Below are positions 29,735 to 36,147 of a stretch of 36,147 nt of DNA, in pieces. Every line of letters begins with the position of its first letter. Position 1 is the stretch's first letter. The position numbers were made by a program, and so were the translations under genes. Below the pieces are notes generated by a model. The model saw only the letters and a program-made list of their open reading frames with translations. It made no database searches and had not been told where the DNA came from. This DNA is from Alphaproteobacteria bacterium (lineage in GTDB: Bacteria; Pseudomonadota; Alphaproteobacteria; Rhodobacterales; Rhodobacteraceae): positions 1 to 36,147 of the forward strand of contig JAUIDM010000006.1 of NCBI GenBank assembly GCA_030428915.1, given 5' to 3'.

Positions 29735-29761
29735 TTACCATACGAAAATTCCGCATGGTAA
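29735..29761. promoter_or_regulatory. Probable LysR operator between cytochrome c' and the LysR gene
   Basis: TTACCAT-N13-ATGGTAA is a perfect 7-base inverted repeat, and the 13 interior bases are also nearly palindromic (only purine/pyrimidine transitions break it). It includes the T-N11-A pattern typical of LysR sites, and lies between the divergent genes, 51 bases from the cytochrome c' start and 112 bases from the LysR start. Confidence 0.65.
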
Positions 29762-29872
29762 ACGTGAAAAAACGCACAAGAAGCGTATTTCCCCCGTTTT
29801 TCGCCGGAATGGCCGCCGGAGCGGGGCGTGCCGGGCAATTCTGGCCGGTCACAAAGGCGTGAGGACCGCAGC

Positions 29873-30733
29873 ATGAGGGAAAACTGGGACGATCTGAGGT
29901 TTGTCCTGGCGGTGGCGGAAGAAGGTTCGGTCAACGCTGCCGCACGGCGGCTGGGGGTGAATCACGCCACAGTCCTGCGCCGGTTGGCCGCCTATGAGGA
30001 CGCGACCGGAGTCGCGATCTTCGACAAGTCGGCGCGAGGTTACGTGGTTTCCGGCGCTCAGCAGCGCGTCATAGAGGCCGCGCGTGAGGTTGACCGGGCG
30101 GTACAGGCGGTGGCACGGACGCTACAGGGGATGCGCGCGCCGCTGACCGGTGACGTGCGCGTCACCTCCACCGATACATTCTGTCAGCATGTACTGCCTT
30201 CGGTGGTGTCGGAATTGCGCAAGGCGTCGCCGGAGCTTCGGATCGAGCTTTTGTGTACGAATAGCCATCTCGATTTGGCGCGGACCCATGCCGACATTAC
30301 GGTTCGACCAACCGACAAACTCGCCGATGATCTGGTCGGCAGTATCGGAGCCCCTTTAGGCTTCGGGTTGTTCCGTCAGAGGGGCAGCGGCAGCAGCGAC
30401 TGGCTCGGCCTCTGTGGTCCGGTGTCGCGTTCGCTGATCGGCCGCTGGATGGCAGATGAACTCGACCCGGACCGTATTGTCGCCAGTGCCGACAGTTTCC
30501 TGGTCCTGCGCGAAATGGCTGCAGCCGGACAAGGCATGGCGCCGATGCCCTGGTTCCTTGGAAATGAGGATGCGCGTCTGGAGGAGGTCCGCGGGATCAT
30601 ACCGGATATCTCGGTCGACATCTGGGTCGCAAGCCACGCCGATCTGGCCGATGTGCCGCGCATCGCCGAGACGCGACGGGCGCTTGTCGCGGCACTTTAT
30701 GAAATGGCACCGCGATTGCGCGGCGGTATCTAG
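29873..30733 (+). CDS. LysR-family transcriptional regulator
   Basis: This 286-residue protein has an N-terminal winged helix-turn-helix (RENWDDLRFVLAVAEEGSVN, AAARRLGVNHATVLRRLAAYE) and a LysR substrate-binding domain. The start at 29873 has GAGGA about 8 bases upstream; the longer frame from 29828 is not supported. It is divergent from the cytochrome c' operon and likely controls it and itself through the palindrome at 29735-29761. The inducer is unknown. Its TAG stop shares bases with the stop codon of the convergent gene (CTAG at 30730-30733). Confidence 0.88.
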   Translation: MRENWDDLRFVLAVAEEGSVNAAARRLGVNHATVLRRLAAYEDATGVAIFDKSARGYVVSGAQQRVIEAAREVDRAVQAVARTLQGMRAPLTGDVRVTSTDTFCQHVLPSVVSELRKASPELRIELLCTNSHLDLARTHADITVRPTDKLADDLVGSIGAPLGFGLFRQRGSGSSDWLGLCGPVSRSLIGRWMADELDPDRIVASADSFLVLREMAAAGQGMAPMPWFLGNEDARLEEVRGIIPDISVDIWVASHADLADVPRIAETRRALVAALYEMAPRLRGGI

Positions 30734-30921
30734 GGAAGCGGTTTGATGTTCGGCTTGTTGCTGCCCGGTGACAATCCGAACCCGTCCGGCAGAACGCCTG
30801 CCCATTCCAGCCCTGCGAGTGTCAGGCAAACCGCGATCACCCCGAAGACCAGAGCGACGCGCCTGGCCGAGGGCGGATTGTGCGCCCAGTGAGCCATTCG
30901 CAGGAAATGGCGCAGGTTCAT
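30730..30921 (-). CDS. Small single-span membrane protein coupled to hpt
   Basis: This 63-residue protein begins [20 protein letters not shown], has one membrane segment ([24 protein letters not shown], split here by position: about residues 20-41), and ends in a short polar tail ([11 protein letters not shown]). Its ATG overlaps the hpt stop codon by four bases (ATGA), so it is translated from the hpt message. Its stop overlaps the LysR stop on the other strand. It is short but the coupling and hydrophobic pattern support a real gene. No function can be assigned. Confidence 0.75.
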   Translation of the reverse strand: MNLRHFLRMAHWAHNPPSARRVALVFGVIAVCLTLAGLEWAGVLPDGFGLSPGSNKPNIKPLP

Positions 30922-31472
30922 TCCTTCGCGCTCTCCTCGATGAAACGCACCTTGCCGATATGCGGCAGGTTGCGGTTTCTCTGGGCGAAGTCGATGCCGT
31001 AGCCCACGACGAACTCGTCCGGAATCTCGAACCCGGTCCATGTCGCCTTGATCGGCACCTCGCGGCGCGAAGGCTTGTCGAGAAGTGCGCAGACCTCAAG
31101 CCGCTTCGGTTCACGCGAACGCAGGAGGTTGACCACGTGGTGCAGCGTGAAGCCTGTATCCACGATATCCTCAACCACAAGCACGTCGCGGCCCGAAATC
31201 TCGCCCCTCAGATCCTTGAGAATGCGCACCTCGCGGCTCGACTCCATCGCATCGCCATAGGACGAAGCCTCCAGGAAATCGACCTCCACCGGCAGGTCGA
31301 TCTCGCGCACGAGGTCCGCGATGAAGACGAAGGATCCGCGCAGAAGGCCGACGACGACAAGTTTGTCGGTGCCCTTGAAAGCTTTGGTGATCTCCTTGGC
31401 CAAAGCCTCCACCCGTGCGGCAATGGACTTTGCGGATATCATTTCGTCGATGACGTAATCGCGATGCGGCAT
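30918..31472 (-). CDS. hpt: Hypoxanthine phosphoribosyltransferase
   Basis: This 184-residue enzyme salvages hypoxanthine (and usually guanine) by transfer of phosphoribose from PRPP. The PRPP-binding loop is [14 protein letters not shown], and [17 protein letters not shown] plus [13 protein letters not shown] are typical of bacterial Hpt. AAGGGGG lies about 6 bases before the ATG at 31472; an upstream in-frame ATG at 31499 is less likely. It is divergent from the RatA-like gene, and a small membrane protein is coupled to its stop codon. Confidence 0.95.
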   Translation of the reverse strand: MPHRDYVIDEMISAKSIAARVEALAKEITKAFKGTDKLVVVGLLRGSFVFIADLVREIDLPVEVDFLEASSYGDAMESSREVRILKDLRGEISGRDVLVVEDIVDTGFTLHHVVNLLRSREPKRLEVCALLDKPSRREVPIKATWTGFEIPDEFVVGYGIDFAQRNRNLPHIGKVRFIEESAKE

Positions 31473-31537
31473 GCGGCCCCCTTGAATTCCCTTCTCCATT
31501 TAGCGAGATGGGGCAACGGAGTCACCAAGGACGCGCG

Positions 31538-31993
31538 ATGCCAACCCATTCGGAAACCCGCGTGATGCCTTACACGGCACGCCAGATGTATGATCTGGTG
31601 GCCGATGTCGGACGCTACCCGGAATTTCTGCCCTGGACCGCCGCCGCGCGCATCCGGTCGCGCAAGCCGCGCCCAGATGGGGCGGAGGTGATGGAGGCTG
31701 ATCTGGTGATCTCGTTCAAGGTCTTCCGCGAGCGGTTCGGCAGCCGGGTTGTGCTGTGGCCTGCCGAGAGCCGGATCGACACCGAGTATCTCGACGGGCC
31801 GTTTCATCACATGCGCTCGAACTGGGCCTTTCAAGATCGCGAAGAGGGCGGCTGCGAGGTCTCGTTCTTCGTCGATTTCGCGTTCCGGAACGCGATCCTG
31901 CAAAAGCTGATCGGCGTTGTCTTCGACGAGGCGATGCACCGGGTGGTCCGAGCCTTCGAAGAGCGGGCAAAGGTGCTTTACGGACCGGTTTGA
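31538..31993 (+). CDS. RatA/COQ10-family START-domain protein
   Basis: This 151-residue protein matches the polyketide cyclase/START family that includes bacterial RatA and mitochondrial COQ10: MPYTARQMYDLVADVGRYPEF at the front, then WTAAARI, FRERFGSRVVL and the long C-terminal helix (VFDEAMHRVVRAFEERAKVLYG). Members bind lipids such as ubiquinone; E. coli RatA was described as a toxin that blocks 70S assembly, but the ubiquinone-related role is more likely here. AAGGA lies 7 bases before the ATG at 31538. No antitoxin-like gene is adjacent. Confidence 0.9.
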   Translation: MPTHSETRVMPYTARQMYDLVADVGRYPEFLPWTAAARIRSRKPRPDGAEVMEADLVISFKVFRERFGSRVVLWPAESRIDTEYLDGPFHHMRSNWAFQDREEGGCEVSFFVDFAFRNAILQKLIGVVFDEAMHRVVRAFEERAKVLYGPV

Positions 31994-31999
31994 TTCAAA

Positions 32000-32028
32000 G
32001 GGAAACGGGCCTCAAGTGGCCTGTTCCC
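32000..32028. terminator. Imperfect hairpin between convergent ratA-like and amt genes
   Basis: GGGAAACGGGCC can pair with GGCCTGTTCCC with an internal mismatch. It lies 7 bases after the plus-strand stop codon and 18 bases before the end of amt. There is no T-run, so termination is only a possibility. Confidence 0.4.
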
Positions 32029-32046
32029 GGGATGCATCTCTCGCGC

Positions 32047-33225
32047 CTATGACGTGATGTCGTAGGCGCGCTCCCCGTGGGCCGAGATGTCGAGGCCGTT
32101 GAACTCTGTTTCCGCATCGACGCGGATGGGCGTCACAAGGCCCGCGATCTTGGCCAGAACCCAGGTGCCGGCGACGGTGAAGATGCCAACGATGGCTAGC
32201 GCACCGAGTTGCGCAATCCAGTCGCCCGCGCCGAACGCCGCGATCATGATCGTGCCGAAGATGCCGCCGACGCCATGAACGGCAAAGACGTCGAGCGTAT
32301 CGTCAATGCGGATCTTGTTGCGGACGAGGGCGACGGCCTCCTGGCAGAGAACGCCCGCGACCGCGCCGATCACCAGCGCTTCGATGGGGCCGACAAAACC
32401 TGACGCAGGCGTTATCGAGGCAAGCCCTGCGATGGTCCCGGTGACGAGGCCAACGAGTGAGGCCCGGCCGAACTTCACCCGTTCCCAGAGCGCCCAGGTC
32501 AGCGACGCGGTGGCCGCCGAGATATGCGTGACAGTAATCGCCATTGCGGCACCGCCATCGGCGGCAAGCTGCGAACCGCCGTTGAAGCCGAACCAGCCGA
32601 CCCAGAGAAGCCCCGCGCCGATGGCGACGAAGCCGGGATTGTGCGGTGGCGTGGTGCGGTTCTTGCGGGGCCCGATCATGACGGCCAGAACCAGCGCGGC
32701 CAGCCCTGCCGTCTCGTGCACGACGATGCCGCCCGCGAAGTCACGGGTGCCGATATCGCCGAAGATACCGCCATCGGACAGGAACCCGCCGCCCCAGATC
32801 CAATGGGCGACAGGGGCATAGATGCCGAGCATCCAGAGAGCTGAGAAGAGCAAGACGAAGCCGAACCCCACACGTTCGGCAAAGGCGCCGAGGAAGAGCG
32901 CGGGCGTTATGATGGCGAAGGTCATCTGGAAGGCGAAGAAGAGGACCTCGGGCAGGGTGCCCTTGATCGTCGTCGCATCAACGCCCATCAACAAGACACG
33001 GTCAAGGCCGCCCCAAACGGGGCCTTCATCACCGAAGGCAATGGAATAGCCGGCGATCAGCCACAGGACGCTCATCAGACAGGCGATAGCAAAGCACTGC
33101 ATGAAGACGGACAGAACGTTCCGCGCCCGCACGAGACCGCCATAGAATAGCGCGAGCCCGGGCAGCGTCATCAGAAGCACAAGGCCGGTGGCCACGATGA
33201 TCCAGGCTGTATCGGCGCCGTTCAT
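32047..33225 (-). CDS. amt: Ammonium transporter (Amt family)
   Basis: This 392-residue inner-membrane protein has eleven hydrophobic segments and the Amt signatures: PGLALFYGGLVRARN near the front, DFAGGIVVHETAGLAAL with the first pore His, WFGFNGGS, and FAVHGVGGIFG with the second pore His. It takes up ammonium under nitrogen limitation. The start at 33225 has AAAGGA about 9 bases upstream; longer frames from 33360 have no family similarity. No glnK (PII) gene is adjacent, unlike the usual glnK-amtB pair. The 167-base region upstream carries no NtrC or sigma-54 site I could recognise. Confidence 0.95.
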   Translation of the reverse strand: MNGADTAWIIVATGLVLLMTLPGLALFYGGLVRARNVLSVFMQCFAIACLMSVLWLIAGYSIAFGDEGPVWGGLDRVLLMGVDATTIKGTLPEVLFFAFQMTFAIITPALFLGAFAERVGFGFVLLFSALWMLGIYAPVAHWIWGGGFLSDGGIFGDIGTRDFAGGIVVHETAGLAALVLAVMIGPRKNRTTPPHNPGFVAIGAGLLWVGWFGFNGGSQLAADGGAAMAITVTHISAATASLTWALWERVKFGRASLVGLVTGTIAGLASITPASGFVGPIEALVIGAVAGVLCQEAVALVRNKIRIDDTLDVFAVHGVGGIFGTIMIAAFGAGDWIAQLGALAIVGIFTVAGTWVLAKIAGLVTPIRVDAETEFNGLDISAHGERAYDITS

Positions 33226-33392
33226 GGAATGAAGTCCTTTCGCGTGTTGGCTCGCGATGGGAAAAGCGTGGGACAAATGCTGTGAAAAGCGGCATCTCAT
33301 CTGGACTTGCCGAAAATGGTGGCAATTCCAGAACTGCCCAAAAAACATGCGGTCCAGCACATCCTTTGCCTGGAATCTGACCGTTATCCGGA

Positions 33393-33866
33393 TCAGGAGC
33401 TTAGGGAAACCTTGATCAGATCCAGCGCGTGATCGACCGCAGCGCGGCGCACAGCGGCCCGCCCCAACGCGCCGAACTCGACCGTTTCTACGCGGGTAGC
33501 AGTTCCTGTCCGGGCGAGACCGAAACAGACCCGACCTTCGGGCTTGTGGTCCGATCCGCCCGGTCCGGCGATGCCCGTGACCGAAACGGCGATCGTGGCC
33601 GCAGAGCGCGCCAGAGCGCCTTCCGCCATCTCGCCTGCGACCTCTTCGCTGACGGCCCCGAACGTGTCGAGCGTTCTGGCCGCAACACCCAGCATGTCTG
33701 TCTTGGCCGCGTTGGAATAGGTCACGAAGCCCCGGTCAAACGCGTCCGATGACCCCGGGACATCCGTGATTGCGGCGGCGATCATGCCGCCGGTGCAGCT
33801 TTCAGCCGTGGCGATGATCGCCCCCTTGCCGCGGGCGAGCACGAGGAGCTGTTCGGCCCGGTTCAT
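33393..33866 (-). CDS. CinA-family protein / nicotinamide-nucleotide amidase
   Basis: This 157-residue protein is the stand-alone CinA C-terminal domain (PncC-type), which deamidates nicotinamide mononucleotide in NAD recycling. Motifs are [48 protein letters not shown] and [11 protein letters not shown]. It lacks the N-terminal MoCF-like domain of full CinA. Its ATG overlaps the pgpA stop by four bases (ATGA), making it third in a tightly coupled ispDF-pgpA-cinA unit. There is no clear terminator after it. Confidence 0.93.
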   Translation of the reverse strand: MNRAEQLLVLARGKGAIIATAESCTGGMIAAAITDVPGSSDAFDRGFVTYSNAAKTDMLGVAARTLDTFGAVSEEVAGEMAEGALARSAATIAVSVTGIAGPGGSDHKPEGRVCFGLARTGTATRVETVEFGALGRAAVRRAAVDHALDLIKVSLSS

Positions 33867-34363
33867 GCGCCCATTAGTCCATGCGCCAGGCCCGCCGCGA
33901 TCATCGTGGCGACCCCGGCAAAGAGCCCGGCCCAGAGGTCGTCCTCCATCGTTCCAAAGGCGGTGTGCTTGCGGTCCGCGCGGCCTATGGGACCCGGTTT
34001 CCAGATGTCAAAGAGCCGGAAGAAGAGAAAGGCCGCGACCCAGCCCGGCCAGGGGAAGTGCCAGCTGTCGAGCCCCATCCACCAGAACCCGGCGGACGGA
34101 AACAGGAGCGCGATCCACTGACCCGCTACCTCGTCGATGACGATCTCGGACGGGTCCTTGTCGGTTTGACCCGCGACAGTTAGGGCCGTCGCCCAGAACC
34201 CGAGCGGCGTGATGATGAGCGTCGCCGCCAGCAGCAGCGGGAAATGCCCGATCCCGTGGACAAGAAGCCCGAGGGCCACCGCAACCGCCGAACCCCATGT
34301 TCCGGGCGCCGGGCGCAGAAGCCCCGTGCCGAACCAGGTGGCAAGAAGGCGGGGAAAGGTCAT
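33863..34363 (-). CDS. pgpA: Phosphatidylglycerophosphatase A
   Basis: This 166-residue membrane protein removes the phosphate from phosphatidylglycerophosphate in phosphatidylglycerol synthesis. It shows the PgpA pattern: [22 protein letters not shown], then [17 protein letters not shown], and [17 protein letters not shown], with several membrane segments. Both ends overlap neighbours by four bases (ATGA with ispDF upstream and cinA downstream), so translation of the three genes is coupled. Confidence 0.95.
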   Translation of the reverse strand: MTFPRLLATWFGTGLLRPAPGTWGSAVAVALGLLVHGIGHFPLLLAATLIITPLGFWATALTVAGQTDKDPSEIVIDEVAGQWIALLFPSAGFWWMGLDSWHFPWPGWVAAFLFFRLFDIWKPGPIGRADRKHTAFGTMEDDLWAGLFAGVATMIAAGLAHGLMGA

Positions 34364-35487
34364 GGCTTCATCAGCGTGACGGTGGCGAGGGCGGCGATAC
34401 CTTCCTCGCGGCCGGTGAAGCCCAACCGTTCTGAAGTGGTCGCCTTGACGCTGATCCGGTCGCGGCCCACGCCAATAATTCGCGCGAGTTCCGAAGCCAT
34501 TTCATGGGCGTGCGGTCCGATCTTCGGACGCTCGCAGACCAACGTCACATCGGCATTTGTAATCCGGTAGCCGTTGTCGCGGGCCATTTCTGCCGCATGG
34601 GCCAGGAAGATATGGCTCGCAGCGCCTTTCCACTGAGGGTCAGAAGGAGGGAAGTGGCGGCCGATGTCGCCCTCTGCCAGCGCGCCGTAGATGGCGTCTG
34701 TCAGAGCATGCATGCCGACATCTGCATCGGAATGGCCCAGCAGCGCCTTCGCATGCGGAACCCGCACGCCACAAAGCATCACATGATCGCCGTCGGTAAA
34801 GGCGTGAACGTCATAGCCGTTGCCGGTGCGGATATCCATGCCAGTTCCCAGCATCCGTTCGGCACGGGCGAAATCGCCGGGCCAGGTGAGTTTGATATTC
34901 TCCTCGTCGCCCTCGACGATGGCGACGTCAAGCCCCGCGGCAAGCGCCACCTCCACGTCATCGGCCGCTCCGCCCGGATGGGCGCGGTGCGCATCGAGGA
35001 TGGCGGGGAAGCGGAAGCCTTGCGGGGTCTGGGCGCGAAAGAGCCCGTCGCGCGGTTGAAGGCCGGTGACCTTCGCATCGGCCCCGGTCCAGAGTGCATC
35101 GGTGACGCCTAGGGCAGGGGCGGCTGCCGTCGCGGTTTCCAGCGCTGCCGTAACCCGGGCAATGACGGCGGCCGAAACCATCGGACGAGCCCCATCATGG
35201 ATCAGAACTTGGGATATTTCATTTGCGTCAATGGTTTCCAAGGCATTTTTCACAGATTCAAATCGTGTTTCGCCGCCCGCGACCAAGGTCGCCCGCCCGG
35301 CGAATTCGGCGATACCCCGTGCCATGTCATCGGGATGCAGGACGACGATGATCCGGCCCGCACCGCGAAAGGCCGCCACTGTCCGGGCCAGTACGCTTTG
35401 CCCGCTCAACATGCGCCACTGCTTGGGCTCGCCGCCCGCCCGTGTGCCGCGCCCTGCCGCGACGATGATGATTGCAGTACCGCTCAC
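34360..35487 (-). CDS. ispDF: Bifunctional IspD/IspF of the MEP isoprenoid pathway
   Basis: This 375-residue fusion joins IspD (residues about 3-215, MEP cytidylyltransferase; [20 protein letters not shown] and IHDGARPMV) with IspF (about 217-375, MEcPP synthase; [14 protein letters not shown] with the zinc-binding DxH, and [18 protein letters not shown]). The two act at steps three and five of isoprenoid precursor synthesis; such fusions are common in alphaproteobacteria. I chose GTG at 35487: GGAGAG lies just upstream and the IspD core begins directly after it. The longer frame to 35664 runs into the dusB promoter region. Its stop overlaps the pgpA start. Confidence 0.96.
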   Translation of the reverse strand: MSGTAIIIVAAGRGTRAGGEPKQWRMLSGQSVLARTVAAFRGAGRIIVVLHPDDMARGIAEFAGRATLVAGGETRFESVKNALETIDANEISQVLIHDGARPMVSAAVIARVTAALETATAAAPALGVTDALWTGADAKVTGLQPRDGLFRAQTPQGFRFPAILDAHRAHPGGAADDVEVALAAGLDVAIVEGDEENIKLTWPGDFARAERMLGTGMDIRTGNGYDVHAFTDGDHVMLCGVRVPHAKALLGHSDADVGMHALTDAIYGALAEGDIGRHFPPSDPQWKGAASHIFLAHAAEMARDNGYRITNADVTLVCERPKIGPHAHEMASELARIIGVGRDRISVKATTSERLGFTGREEGIAALATVTLMKP

Positions 35488-35675
35488 GTCTCTCTCCGTT
35501 TGCCCTGCTGTAATCTCCCCCGCGCGTGACGGCAATGCCCGGCCGTCGCGCATTGGAAAGGCAATGCGCCCAAAAATTGAGCAAAATGCGACCCGCCGCT
35601 GCCGCTCGCGGTGTTTCCGTTGCCTTTTTGCCAAAGTCTGCTTAGGACCGAGGCAGCTGCACAAGGATTAGGCAT

Positions 35676-36147
35676 TTGGCCCTGACGCTCGGCGAAATCA
35701 CACTGGACCCGCCGGTCTTCCTGGCACCGCTCGCGGGGATCACCGACCTGCCGTTCCGCCGTCTGGTGGCACGGTTCGGCGCAGGGCTTGTCGTGTCCGA
35801 GATGGTGGCCTCGGGTGAACTGCTTACGGATAAGCCCTCGGTCCGCGCAAAGGCGCGCACCGATCTGGGGCTTGGCGATGACACTGCAACCTCAGTCCAA
35901 CTCGCGGGACGTGAAGCTAGGGCAATGGCCGAGGCGGCGAAGGTCGTGGCCGATATGGGCGCGCGGATCATCGACATCAACATGGGATGCCCGGCAAAGA
36001 AGGTGACGGGCGGTCTGTCCGGTTCGGCGCTGATGCAGAACCTCGACCATGCGTTGACGCTGGTCGAGGCGGTCGTCGGCGCGGTGGATGTGCCGGTGAC
36101 GCTGAAATGCCGCCTTGGCTGGGATGTGGACTGCCTGAACGCGCCCG
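35676..36147 (+). CDS. dusB: tRNA-dihydrouridine synthase (DusB/NifR3), N-terminal part
   Basis: The frame starts at TTG (35676) and stays open to the window edge, about 157 residues. The protein begins LALTLGEITLDPPVFLAPLA and shows the DusB pattern: APLAGITDLPFRRL, VVSEMVASGE, INMGCPAKKVTGG and TLKCRLGWD. DusB reduces uridine to dihydrouridine in tRNA with FMN. AAGGAT lies about 8 bases before the TTG. No ATG is available in this frame before the conserved core, so the TTG start is well supported. In Rhodobacter the gene is called nifR3 and usually precedes ntrBC, which would lie outside this window. It is divergent from ispDF. Confidence 0.93.
   Translation, partial: MALTLGEITLDPPVFLAPLAGITDLPFRRLVARFGAGLVVSEMVASGELLTDKPSVRAKARTDLGLGDDTATSVQLAGREARAMAEAAKVVADMGARIIDINMGCPAKKVTGGLSGSALMQNLDHALTLVEAVVGAVDVPVTLKCRLGWDVDCLNAP

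Noticed and set aside
31538-31993. RatA as the toxin of a toxin-antitoxin pair
   Set aside because: No small partner gene lies beside it; the family is better explained as a COQ10-like lipid-binding protein.
33226-33392. Sigma-54 or NtrC site upstream of amt
   Set aside because: I searched for GG-N10-GC with flanking consensus on the minus strand and found no match with the right spacing.

Overview
The window reads as chromosomal DNA of an alphaproteobacterium of the order Rhodobacterales (Rhodobacter/roseobacter group). It is GC-rich, and it carries a CckA hybrid kinase, fused IspDF, several proteins of families concentrated in this order (a DUF6477-like and a DUF6456-like protein), cytochrome c', and a recA promoter with the LexA motifs known from Rhodobacter. 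No strain-level assignment is possible by eye. I see no tRNA, rRNA, insertion sequence, prophage structural gene or CRISPR array. No gene-free stretch exceeds about 300 bases; the longest is 153-424.

Layout. 1-5978, mostly minus strand: two DUF4177-like small proteins, a P-loop NTPase with metA, a FadL/OmpP1 outer-membrane protein with its own terminator, and a translationally coupled ureohydrolase/DMT-transporter pair. 6166-12391, plus strand: a TehA/SLAC1-type channel, guaB, an RsmB-like rRNA methyltransferase and cckA. 12476-13081, minus: a sulfotransferase. 13275-20962, plus: recA, an NTF2-like protein, the overlapping set alaS/DUF1330/MOSC, a class II glutamine amidotransferase and an orphan MttB-family methyltransferase. 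21026-22682: a DUF6477-like gene divergent from a probable gafA. 22743-26733: katG and oxyR diverge, followed by aqpZ. 26839-30733: lipA, a small secreted protein, a cytochrome c'/dihaem cytochrome c pair and a divergent LysR regulator. 30730-36147: a small membrane protein with hpt, a RatA/COQ10 protein, amt, the overlapping set ispDF-pgpA-cinA, and the start of dusB.

Most of the window is housekeeping. The most interesting signal is regulatory. cckA starts the CckA-ChpT-CtrA phosphorelay, which in Rhodobacter capsulatus controls gene transfer agent (GTA) production, competence and motility. An exact TTAA-N7-TTAA CtrA site lies upstream of cckA, a second exact site (TTAA-N7-TTAAC) lies upstream of an uncharacterised small secreted protein, and a near match precedes a gene that looks like GafA, the GTA activator. 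RecA, also needed for GTA-mediated recombination, lies just downstream of cckA with two LexA boxes inside a long inverted repeat. I infer a CtrA-linked regulon across this window; the GTA structural cluster itself is not here.

Other points: MetA carries Glu at position 111, which predicts acetyl-CoA rather than succinyl-CoA use; the MttB homologue has no corrinoid partner nearby; and a 27-base near-palindrome separates the cytochrome c' operon from its divergent LysR gene.
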